Origin: Pomacea canaliculata
Taxonomy: Eukaryota > Mollusca > Gastropoda > Architaenioglossa > Ampullariidae
DNA length: 64,000 bases
Reading direction: 5' to 3'
Assembly (NCBI RefSeq): GCF_003073045.1
Contig: NC_037602.1
Location: forward strand, 5,994,872-6,058,871
Shown here: positions 12,421 to 22,800 of the stretch, one piece after another
Layout of the letters: every line of letters starts with the position of its first letter
Position numbering within the stretch: the first letter of the stretch is position 1
Translations under genes and position numbers: made by a program
The notes under the pieces: model-generated
Databases searched by the model: none
The model's input: the letters and a program-made list of their open reading frames with translations, nothing else
What the model was told of the DNA's origin: nothing

Positions 12421-14159
12421 ATATTGAAATATTAATGTACACTATTGTGAAGTGTAATTTCTTTCTCTGTATTTAAGTTAATTCAAGTATTCATACAGAT
12501 CTTCCCCTAAGATTCTACATGTTATAGAAATGTACACTGATACCACAGTAGTGTTTAGTACACACCAAGCCCTCAAAGTGTAAAGCAAGATGGTTTACAG
12601 GGGAATGACGATAACAACCTCTCCAAGACGAATGAATCATTTTACAGTTTATTAAACGTGTTCTAAATTTCACCTAAATTATTTGTCTGTCAGAAAGGAT
12701 TTTTGGAACTTTCTGTGCTAACTGCGTAGTTAGACCGTGCCTGTGAATTGCGAAGATTAATTAGTCCTTTTCGGTAAAGTACACTTTGTAATTACTTGTT
12801 TTTGGACTCACAAGTAATTACGAACTAATTACTCCCTTCACTTAGCCCAGCCTATTATTTCTGTCTAGCCATGTTAGGCACAGGGAACAGTGGGGTGGCC
12901 ATTAGGAAGCCACAGCACTCTAAACCAAACACTCTTTTCCTACCAAAACGACAATCCGTTACAGTGTGTTATGTCCTAATATCTCCCATTAAAGACATTT
13001 GGTACAGGTCTAAATAATTTGACATGTGTACATGTATATATATAAGTCTGAGCAACTAGGGTCGTTATTAGGACATGTTTGCAATAGTTTTAAATATACT
13101 CAGTCATGTAAAAGGGTTCTCCGATTTGGTAACGGGAAAAAAGTGGAAGAATAAAACGGTTTTGGTTTAAACACTTCTATGTAAGTAGTCCTATAAGCAC
13201 AGACACTTTTGTGTTTCAAAATACTTAAAACAGAAAGGGAAAGCATTAGCGTAAAGGGATTTGGGGACTGAGATGGAGGTTTACCCACGGTGATAACTTC
13301 CTGCCATATCTGTGGGTGTTCTAAGACGATGCCAACCACTCCTGCAACTCCTGAGACTTGGCACAAACTACGTTTTGCAAGCAGCAGGTGAGACGAGAGG
13401 ATTGAAGGGAAGCGATCCGAAAGATCGGCTTTGTATAGGGGCCAGTGTCTGGTTTGTGTACCTCGCGAACCTATGTAAAATAAGTTTTTACTTTCCTCAA
13501 ACATCCTGTGTTAGTGTGTGTAAACATGACTTTAAGGAAGTTCTGTTTGTGAAACAATGGCGTCGAACACGAAGGTTTCCTCTTGCATTGTAAGAAGCAG
13601 GTGGCCGAGAACATCGCCGTCAAACGTGTCTCGTCAAACGTGTCTGCACCACGACCCACTTTCTCTTTCTCTCACGCCTCACACCGTCTTCCCTGCTCGC
13701 GACAGCTAAGGGAAGTAACTCCAAATGTATTTTTTTTTTTTGACCTGGATGTCTCCGAAACCGGATTGAAATAGAGGTCGTGACTCCGGAGGTGTAAGGA
13801 TGCAAACTATTTATCAATACCATGCAACGGGATTTCAGAAACCGTACACATGATAAAATACTACACGCAAGACCGAAACTTTCACGCGTTAGCAGTAACG
13901 ACAAACGTCCAGGGAGATGAAAGAAAAAAAGGAAGAGAAAGAGTGGAGAGAGGAGGAAAAGATTTATGTGAGAGATTTTATATAATATAACTTACATATA
14001 TACATCTGTGTGCTCTCGCGCGTGCGTACTCTGTGTGTGTGTGTGTGTGTGAAAGAGAGAGAGATAGGAAAGACCTTCAAAAATAAGCTAAAAAAGGTCA
14101 TGTGATTGTATATTACTTCATAACGATTCGCCGTATTATCGTATTGTTACAATTCTGTA

Positions 14160-14509
14160 TCGTCCATGCTAATCTATCGTAGCACCCTGTCTCATACAGT
14201 GCCGGGGCAAGGGGGATACCGAGTTATTTTTAACCCTCTCCTCGACCCTCCACACATTAGGGGGCTGTCTGTCCCACTGCACCTCCTACACGGGGGGAAA
14301 GCTTTCCCCGGGCACCTAATTATAACGGTAAATTCATCGAAAGGTGGTCGCACAGATGCCACGACCGGCAACAACTGTGTTTCCACTTCGAGGCTGCTGC
14401 AACCGTCAGTGGGTCGCGATGCTGCACGTCCCTCCTCCCAGTAAAGTGCGATAATACAGTAACACGGGCTACAGGCACCCACAGGTACTCCGAGTCTTGA
14501 CCTCGACAG
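14160..14509 (+). promoter_or_regulatory. Conserved block with palindrome and strong donor: candidate 5' exon or promoter
   Basis: A relatively GC-rich stretch, very similar in copy 2 (56690-57035), contains a perfect 16-bp palindrome GGGGAAAGCTTTCCCC at 14294-14309. It ends in CTCGACAG followed by gtgagt at 14510, a near-ideal donor also present in copy 2. No frame is shared, so it reads as a non-coding exon. The class A receptor at 17576 is the nearest downstream gene on this strand, which makes this the best candidate for its 5' UTR exon. Not proven. Confidence 0.35.
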
Positions 14510-15543
14510 GTGAGTTTGTGGTAGTTCGGGGGTAGTAGACCGGTGGTTGCTCGAGGTGTCTAAACATTATTTTGTGTATCCCGCGCTCCTGCATGTGTGT
14601 GTATATGTATATATGTCCACCTGTTTACTGGGCCAGCTGCTTTGCTTTTCTTTTGTTGCTGGATAGGTTAACAAAAAGCTGTGAGAGAGAGAGAGTTTAA
14701 GCACAGTGTGACTGTTTCAGTTTAAAGTTTTTCATCTGCTGTGAGGGAACTTCAAAGTTTTTTTGGGGGTAGACTGCTGTCTGTCATCTTCTGTGAAGCC
14801 TGATGCCATATTTTCTACACTTATGTGCCATTAATGCCTGGTGGTCGCTTGACATTTATGGGCTCTATTATTTACACAGAGGAGGGTGTATAAACCACAC
14901 AGACACACGCACACAAGACATAAAACAACCTCTATGCATAAACACGCACACACATGCACACACACACACATGCAGTTACTGTTACCACCGGAACTCACAC
15001 ACTGACACGTACATACATTAAATAACGAATTCCGGGGACACTTACAGGTTTTGTCACAAGATGTGTCACGACTCCACATGTACACGATGGCCGTGCAAAC
15101 ACAGACTGGCTTAGTGGACGGCTGTGTCTTCATCGAAAGATAAACGAACAACCTCACTTTATTCTCCGGTGTCAGCAGCCTGCATTCTCTTGTCGCACGA
15201 CTGGCGGACAGCAACATGATCTACTGTCGTGAGCAAATAGTTTCCACAGAGGCTAGTGAGAGGTCAGAATGAGTTTCTCTCTATAAACATCCATCTCCAG
15301 TAATTTGAAATTCAGCTTCCTTGTTTACAAATAGCAAAACTTAATTTGAGGCTTGTTTTGTCAACAAGAAGATGCTGTAAACATTGTAAAACCTATTCCA
15401 TTGTTGGTTTTTTTTGCCTTCTCCACCAATTAGTTTAAAACAACCTTGACCTTTCTAAACACTTTTGAGGTCAGCAGCAAGGTTTAACGACAGAGGTCAG
15501 CGGAAGTATTTAAAGAAACGTGTCACACTTGCCGTACAGCAGG

Positions 15544-15893
15544 TACCGTAAACTTCAGTCTATTCAGCGCACCTGTATATAAGCCGCACCCAGGAAAATT
15601 AAACAAAATTCAACTTTTAACAAATAAATAACCCCCGCACTAGTTTACAAATCCCCAAATATAGACAACCTGAAAGCTGCACCGTAGGTTCTTCGTCTCG
15701 TTTTCGGGATGACGAGGGTGTGAGCTTCATTAGCTAATCCGAATGCTTCATGAGTATGCGGCTTTGGTTTACAAAAAATGTGAACAGTTAACACCTTTTA
15801 ACATTGAACTCACAGAAAAATTAATTAAAATATGAAAAATCCTCAAAGAAGCTGTTTAAGCCGATGGGTTTTTTTACTCCGAAATTTACGGTA
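15544..15893. mobile_element. Non-autonomous DNA transposon (MITE), copy 1
   Basis: The ends form terminal inverted repeats: left TACCGTAAACTTCAG, right CCGAAATTTACGGTA, whose reverse complement is TACCGTAAATTTCGG. The element is about 350 bp, AT-rich and has no open frame, so it depends on a transposase encoded elsewhere. The same element occupies the same site in copy 2 (58245-58594), so insertion came before the copies separated. Target duplication is at most a TA dinucleotide. Superfamily not assigned. Confidence 0.7.
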
Positions 15894-16329
15894 ATTGTCT
15901 AACACATATCCGTATTTAAAACAACAACAACAGCAACAAACAAACACACGCGTGAATCCTGCAAAACATTAGGGAGGAAGGAATGTCTTTGAGGTCATGT
16001 TGGAGCAAAGTACAGGTACTGCCAAGCGAGATAACGCTTAGCCGTTTAAATTAGGCGCAGGTGAATGGGCGCGCGATAGGGTTTCTTCACTTTTGTATAA
16101 ACAGCAGGTTCGAGGTAAATCTTGTACTCCACGGCTGGCAAAAATGTTTGCAGATCTGTACGTCCGCGTGTCTGTAAAAATTAATAAATTATTCACCCTG
16201 TCCCCCGTCACCCATCTGCAAACGTTCTCGTGTTTCAGTTGGCATCAGTTTCGTCCCCTCGGTCCGTTTATCACAAGTCTCTTTTCTTCCGCTGTCCTGG
16301 AGAGAACTGTTACCTAGCGCCACGTGGGC

Positions 16330-16402
<73 letters not shown>
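16330..16402. repeat. (TAA)n microsatellite, copy 1
   Basis: About 24 perfect TAA/ATA units. In copy 2 the tract is at 59033-59120 with about 29 units. Poly-isoleucine and poly-asparagine frames across it are artefacts. Confidence 0.95.
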
Positions 16403-17575
16403 GCATTTATATAACATTTCCCCACACTGAGGCGTGCTCGATGCGCTTCTTAAGAGACGAGGGTCAGTGGGGAAAGAGGTCACGAGATAAGGACGTCAGA
16501 ATGGAGTAAAAACAAACACAACATAATATACGAACACACACTGATTAGCAATCCAAGAACATGAAGGAACACAGATAGGAGTGTGGGGGAGAAAGGACAT
16601 AACAAACAAACTGCGGCGACCTAGAAGATGCTCCGATACTTGGCTGTACTTGTGACACGTTGTATCCCCCTTCCTTGTGAATCATTTCATAAAGGTTGTC
16701 ACACGTACTGACAGATACTCAGTATGCTTGTCTGCCTGTTTGCCTAGAATACTGTTTGTATCTTTGCCTTCCTGTCTGTTGTTCCGGTTTTCTGCCTGAC
16801 TGCACAGTCTGTCTATGTATCGTCTGTATGTCAGTTTGTCATTCTGTGACTGTTAGCCTAGCTGCACCAACTTGAGTCTTGGAACTCCAAGGCAGCGACT
16901 GGAGGTAGTACCTTGGGTCTTATGCTTAGACTGTGTGTTCGGGGAGGAAACAACACAGCAGGATGCTTTGCTGTACAACCTGGAACGGAACCTCGACAAA
17001 CTGCCTCCCATTGCCCTGCTGCGGTGCAGCTCAGCGGCTATCACTCTACAGCCAACAAGCGTTTTATCAACTGACTAATCGGGCTGCACTTCCGGTTGCG
17101 AAGCTTTTACGCATGCGCACTTCGCTTCTGTTTTTTAAATCCCTCAAATGATACATCCAGTGGGAAGTTTATGGAGCGTGTGTGTGAGAGAGAGAAGAGG
17201 GAGGCGGCACTCAAAAATCTATTACGTGGTCCGTGGGGGACGAGCTGAAGGTTGCAATTCGCCAGTCTTGCCACTGCAGTGCCTGATGCCATTTGCTAGC
17301 AACAGGAAGTGAGACTCAATGATGGCGTAATGCGACACTCACGTGGACCTGTCACGTTTTGAGTGAAACCTCGTTTTTCGACCGTTGTCATGTTCTCTTC
17401 TTGACTTCTTTGTTCGCTTACACGCCTTTATGCGAAATTCGAGCAATATTAATCACACGGACATGATATTTTTGCCTTGATCTTGAGTGCGCTTGAATTG
17501 AGGCCGTTAAAAATACTACCTCAACCCCCATGTCACTCTTTCTGTGTCTTTCTCTCCCCAGGAAGTAATTTTCCG

Positions 17576-18526
17576 ATGGGGAACGACACCTCGGAGACGG
17601 ATTTACTGGCTGCCCGAGCTCGTCAGAATGTGGTTCTATGCATCCTGGGAATCCTCTTCAACTCCGTCCTCGTCGCAGTCGTCTGCAAGTCCCCCCGCTT
17701 GCGCAAGTCGGCCAAGTATCAGCTGGTGGTCAGCCTATCAGGAGCGGACATCCTGGTCTCCAGCATTTACCTGCCTCTGGACACCTGCATGGCCTTCAAC
17801 AACGGCACGTGGCCCTTCGGCTGTCCCCTTCTCTTCTTCGCCTACGGCCTGCAGGAGTTCGTTGTTCCCACTGTGACAGCCTTGACCCTGGCGGCCATCT
17901 GCCTAGAGTACGCCGTGACGATCTTTTTCACGGTGACCCCTCTGGTGCGGAGGAGAGTGGTCCTGACCGGGGTTCTGCTTCCCTGGTTGCTGGGACTAGC
18001 GGCGTGGATCCCAGTGTACACCGCGCGTGTCATAACATCTGGCGGCAGCTTCTCGGAGTCTTGCACCAGCGCCAACTGGACCCTGGCCGGTCTCGTGGCC
18101 CTCCTGGGCGCGTTCGGGTTTGCACCTTTGACCTTCCTGCTGGTGGCGCTGGTGCTGCTAGTCGTGGCACACTGCTGCCGCCAGCCGGACGAGCGGCTTG
18201 CCGTGCGCACCATCATCGCCAGGAGCGAAGGGGTGTACCTGACCCACGAAATGTTCGACACTTTCATCGCCGGACTCATCTCCGTCGTCTTCAGCCTGCC
18301 TTTCTTGATAGAGCTGACCTCGCATTTAGAGTGTGACGTGTTCTTGGTGTGCCGGAGCACTGCCAGGATACACCACTTTGTGGAGGTGCTGAGAACAGCG
18401 GAGTCTGTCTTCTTTCCCGCCATCTGGATGCTGGGAGCAGAGTTCAGGCATGGCCTCTTCACCTCCTCGGTCTGCTGTTACAAGTATTGTGACATGGATG
18501 TAGAAGGACCAGTGACCGTGAGATAA
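17576..18526 (+). CDS. Orphan class A-like seven-transmembrane receptor, copy 1
   Basis: A 316-residue receptor from one coding exon. A polypyrimidine tract and acceptor end at 17561, and the ATG follows 14 bp later, so the 5' UTR is spliced; the longer upstream frame crosses this acceptor and is not used. Seven hydrophobic segments at roughly residues 19-41, 49-70, 86-113, 126-146, 165-192, 220-245 and 265-290. Class A signs: LSGAD in TM2, and a cysteine before TM3 (WPFGC) with a partner in loop 2 (SESC). Odd features: the DRY site reads LEYAVTI (no Arg), TM6 has FSLPF in place of CWxPF, and TM7 has FFPAIW in place of NPxxY. Asn at residue 3 in NDTS may be glycosylated. The ligand is unknown, and constitutive, decoy or atypical signalling is possible. 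Protein identical to copy 2 over the first 263 residues. Confidence 0.85.
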   Translation: MGNDTSETDLLAARARQNVVLCILGILFNSVLVAVVCKSPRLRKSAKYQLVVSLSGADILVSSIYLPLDTCMAFNNGTWPFGCPLLFFAYGLQEFVVPTVTALTLAAICLEYAVTIFFTVTPLVRRRVVLTGVLLPWLLGLAAWIPVYTARVITSGGSFSESCTSANWTLAGLVALLGAFGFAPLTFLLVALVLLVVAHCCRQPDERLAVRTIIARSEGVYLTHEMFDTFIAGLISVVFSLPFLIELTSHLECDVFLVCRSTARIHHFVEVLRTAESVFFPAIWMLGAEFRHGLFTSSVCCYKYCDMDVEGPVTVR

Positions 18527-21500
18527 GTTTTTGTTTTCTTTCACAACCACTCTCCACTCCCCCCAACTTAATTTTTTTTAATAAAAAACCTTATAAGACA
18601 ATACACTTAAGTTAATTGAAACTTGGCAATAACAATCACAGTGTTTATGAGACAGGGCTTTATACTGATGCACCAAGCTGTGTTATAACGGAAGTATCAC
18701 ATTTGTCAGCCAGGTGTGAGTGTGCGAGCATGCGTGCCCTTTAGAAAGCGTGCACGTGCATGCAGTGGTGTGGTTTGTAATATATATGTGCGTGTGAGTG
18801 GGTAAAAAAAGATGCGCAATTAGACGAAACAGCGTAAATGGTTGCCAGTCCATCTCACCAGTTATCAGCAACTCCAGTCTTCTAAAGATTTTCTTCACGG
18901 ATCAGCAAACATCCGACACGGATTATGAAGCAGCCTATCGCAGGCGTGAAACTAATTTTCAGGAGTTAATTTTCGCGTGGCTTGCGATGGAGGCAAGTGT
19001 ATGAGTACACCTTCCTTCCCAGCATTCACCGGGGCTCTCTCGGGCGAACCCAAAGATCTGCAAATGTTCTGTATAATTCTCGATAATCTGAAAATACCGC
19101 CCAGTATCATTTACCATGACTTGAATGTCGAAGACCTCTGTACACGTGGAATCTTCATCTGTGAATTCCAATCTCCCAAGATTAGGAAGCAGTTCACACG
19201 AAGGCATGCGAAGGGAGGAGCTGACAATTCCACAAGTCTGAACTAATTCTGTATGACATCTGGCACACCTGTTGTACTAAACTGTTCATTTTAACTCATA
19301 GAAAACGGGTACAACCAGTCACCGATTGATACACTTACCGAAAGAATGTAAATGATGTGAAACTAAAATATGTTTAGTTTCCTTTTCAATATACGTACAG
19401 TGTCTAATCCTTTAAAGTTAGACCACAGTACTGTCTGTAATAATGAGACGGACCTGCTGTAGCTAGGAATTGCGTTGATGTGCATCCAACAGAATGTCTG
19501 AAGTATAGTCTACAGTTTTTATAATTACCGAAACATTTAAAGGTAAAGAGCAAGTCAGACAAGGGAGGACTTGTAAGACTCGCTGGTCGAGTCGGAGGAA
19601 CTTGCTAGTAACATGTAATGCATTTCAATCTGTTACAGACACCTCGATGTGGCTTGTGTGTTCTGTCTAACTTCTGTGATGGCGTGATGATCTTCTTAGG
19701 CTACATTCTGCATCTTATACTCTCAAATTTGACGTGTATAATGGCTTATATATATATATGTCAAACTATGGTTTCAATATACGATTGCATTCTAGAAGTT
19801 CTCACTTTTTGATGCAGACATTTGTGAGTAGGACTGAAGGACTAGTGAAAGATATATGTGTGTGTGCTTTCCATTTTACTGTTTCCTTTTTCGAATCTTT
19901 GTTTTAAGCTCATAAAACCAAGAAGCTCTTTTTTTCTGCTTGTTTGTGTTTCATCTATAATAATTCATCAATCACGAAAATGTCATTAACCAAGACTGTT
20001 ACATCATTTGAGAGACATTCTGAATGATCAGGAAATAATCTGTCTTCGTTGATAAATAAATATGCGCTGTGTTGGGTGTCGAACAATCACCTGAGTTTTC
20101 ATGCCTGATAAAGAACTTCCGTGAAATTTTATCTCCTCACCGGGCGTGAGATTTTCCTCTCGCCTCTCAGAGATATTTCCCTGCACTGTCGTTAACAATT
20201 ACTTGTTGGAAATGAATTTAGTCTTTCTCTGAGCATGTGCGCACATGTGTGTGTGTGTTCGTATACGTTCTGCTCTAAGGGTATAGGCGGGATTTTTTTA
20301 AACTATGGTGAAGTACTTTTCTGTCCAAAAAGCCAACCAAATAAGCTGGCCAATCCACAACACGCCATTGCATACATCTTTGTTGTTTTTGTGAAACTGT
20401 TTTTAAATTCCTATAAAAGATTTAGACAACATTTTAAGGAAGAAAAACAAAACAACAAAGAAACAAATGCCCGAAGACTTAGCTACAGACAAACTACAAA
20501 GTTGCACTGAAAGAACTTTTGAAACGGATACATTTTATGGAATTTGTGTGTGTGTGTGTGACAAAGTTGTACTGAAACAGTTGCAATAGTCACAATGTAG
20601 GATAAAGATGCACCGTATGTATACTTGACTGGAAAGAAACTGAGAGACAAAGATCAAATTTGAGACAAGAAAGAACAGGGCCTGAGTAATTGAAGACTAA
20701 GCCTTAGACTAAGTTCTTTGGTGCAAATCGTTTGAACAGCAAACGACAGTTATGACAGTTATGCTGGTGAACACGCTCCCCCTGTAACACTCCTACATTT
20801 GACGTGGAGGGATTTTACTTCCTTTTTTTTCTTTCTTGGATTTGAACACTGTCGGAACAGTTTGGCTCAGCATAATTTTGAAATTCTTGAATGTGTTCTG
20901 GCAGGAAAGTAAAAATTTTTGACTTGCTTAAGCTAGAAAACATGGGCTGTTCTGTTTGCATTCAACTTTAATTCAATTGCTTTGTTTCCAAAGATTTCGC
21001 GTAAAATTAAAAAAATGTAAGAGCTCCAATCACATTCGAGAACTTGTTTCTCTTCGCATTCTTGAGGCGTTTGGCAACTGGCAGTCTTCCCACCTTCCGG
21101 CATCACTGGTAGCTGCTTCAACGTGCATCACTACATAACCTGACTAGTCACGTGTTTTACCCGTTTGTGTAGACAGTCATCCTGTTTGTCTAACCCTTAC
21201 TATTTGTGAATAGAACTTCCAAAATGTTTTGGGAAACACACACTGAAGTCCCAACGTGAAGTGATAAATCTGAAAGACTTAAAAGATACTTTTCTACGAA
21301 CAGCACGAGGATGCAGATGTCTGGTAGAATGTTCATGCACATAAAAATAAATAAAATAAATAAGTGAACTCTGTTGTGTAGAGGTTGGCAAGCTGCCTCA
21401 GTTCAAAGTCTGAGGACATACCAATGAAAGCTCACTAATCAAACCACATGTGTGCGTGTGTGTGAGTGAGAGAAAGCAAGAGATTTGCCCAGTTGTTGAC

Positions 21501-22800
21501 CTTTAGAGGAGTCGCCATACAAGAGTATGTCGTGGCAATCTATTCCAACACAGGGATAGGGACCTGAAGGCATAAAAAAAAAATTGGTAGGTTTGAGGCA
21601 GATTCTGAACCCATGACCCCGGATTCTGACTGTCAGTGACAAACATTGTTATCGCCTTCCTCACGCTTCCCGAGAAAAAAAAAAGACTTGGATGTAAAGT
21701 TTAGTTTCCTGCAAATAGACTCCTGCAGGTGATTAGAAACTGGGATGTGGCTTGAAACTGATGTACGGCAGACAGCGATGGTGCGTTCCTAAACAAATGG
21801 CATCTCTAAGTGGCATTTAGAGAAAAAAGGTTTAGCGCCCTGTACCATCATCCATCCGGCATGTTAACTGCGGCAAGTTTCCAAGCCACCACCTCAGTAC
21901 ACCTGTCTGTGAGTGAGTGACGGAGGAATACTTTTCGTAATAAACACACGGAAGCTTGGTTTGAGTGTTCCTGTCCTAAATGGGGGACTTTTTTTTTTAC
22001 TAGATGGCAAGTTATAATTTCCTTATTATGTGTAGTGAATACTTGTACTTTTCACTATTTCTGCTGCGTTACACCCAGAAACAAAAATAAATCTTGTAAT
22101 ATAGCGGCTTTTAAAAGTTTATTCAATATCGATGTAAAAGATTTTTCCTTTTTTTTGTTCATCCACTCTGATCTCGGACGTGCTGTAGCGATTCTATTGT
22201 AATTACCTTTTGTTAATTAACATTGTTTTCATTACAACCTTGCATTTCCAGACAAGCCAAAGTAAGATCGGTTGAGCAGGTGATGGAAATGCAATTACTT
22301 GGTTCAGGTAAAAAAAGGCAAAAAGATAAAAAGGGGAAAATATTTAGGTTGTTTTTATGTAATGATTTATTACCCTGGTGAAATGCTTTGATATTCTAGT
22401 CCCAGTTAAAGGAATATTACTTCTAAATATTTAAAGTTGTAGGTAATCTAATAAAATGAAGGCAGAATTTGATACAGAAGGGTAGAAGACAGACAAAGTG
22501 CTTATGCAAGACAAACAGACAGACTGACAGACCGGAAGCAATAATAAAATGAAGCTTGGTTACACAAACCACAACGCTGACGTCGATTTCAAGATGGAGA
22601 CATTTTTATGCAAAGTAATCCTATTACTACTTACCTATAGATATTTTCAGTCGTACAGCTTGTCTGTCACTCATCCGAAACTTATAAATTCTGCTCCTCC
22701 TTGCGCCAAAAGGTACTCCATTAATTTGATTGTGATTTAATAAAAGTTTCCATGACGCATTTTGTTTTGACGTTATCACACAATTTTTGCGTCACCAAAG
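18527..22800. other. Intergenic region, no gene supported
   Basis: This is the 3' flank of the receptor followed by AT-rich spacer. Short frames such as 18977-19246 are interrupted by indels in copy 2 and look non-coding. Similarity to copy 2 continues to about 21236, where the window ends for copy 2. A possible reverse-oriented tRNA-derived SINE lies near 21480-21690 (B-box-like sequence and a short A run on the minus strand). Near 22752-22795 a loose inverted repeat of TGACGCA borders the next exon. Confidence 0.5.
21480..21690 (-). mobile_element. Possible tRNA-derived SINE, minus strand
   Basis: On the minus strand the sequence GCGTGAGGAAGGCGATAACA is followed about 40 bp later by ATGGGTTCAGAATCTGCC, resembling tRNA A and B boxes, and then an oligo(T)/A-tract about 40 bp further. 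The match is weaker than for the two SINEs listed above, and the counterpart in copy 2 is beyond the window. Confidence 0.35.

Larger units (their letters stand above)
2545..21236 (+). repeat. Direct segmental duplication, copy 1
   Basis: This stretch matches 44593-64000 in the same orientation and order: SLC5 3' exons, SINE, MITE, (TAA)n tract, class A receptor and flanking DNA. Spacing drifts from an offset of about 42.0 kb at the left end to about 42.8 kb at the right end through indels. The right end is set by the window edge, not by loss of similarity; the left end is set by the assembly gap. Identity is high by eye in exons and in most intergenic DNA. Either a real tandem duplication or two alleles placed in series. 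Confidence 0.93.

Noticed and set aside
16189-16509. Poly-Ile and poly-Asn frames (also 58892-59143)
   Set aside because: Artefacts of the (TAA)n tract.
17842-18462. A 206-residue minus-strand frame, repeated at 60568-61101
   Set aside because: It is antisense to the class A receptor. Its conservation follows from the sense gene, and it has no membrane or domain signature of its own.
18977-19246. An 89-codon frame downstream of the class A receptor
   Set aside because: In copy 2 the same region has a 43-bp duplication and other indels that do not preserve the frame.
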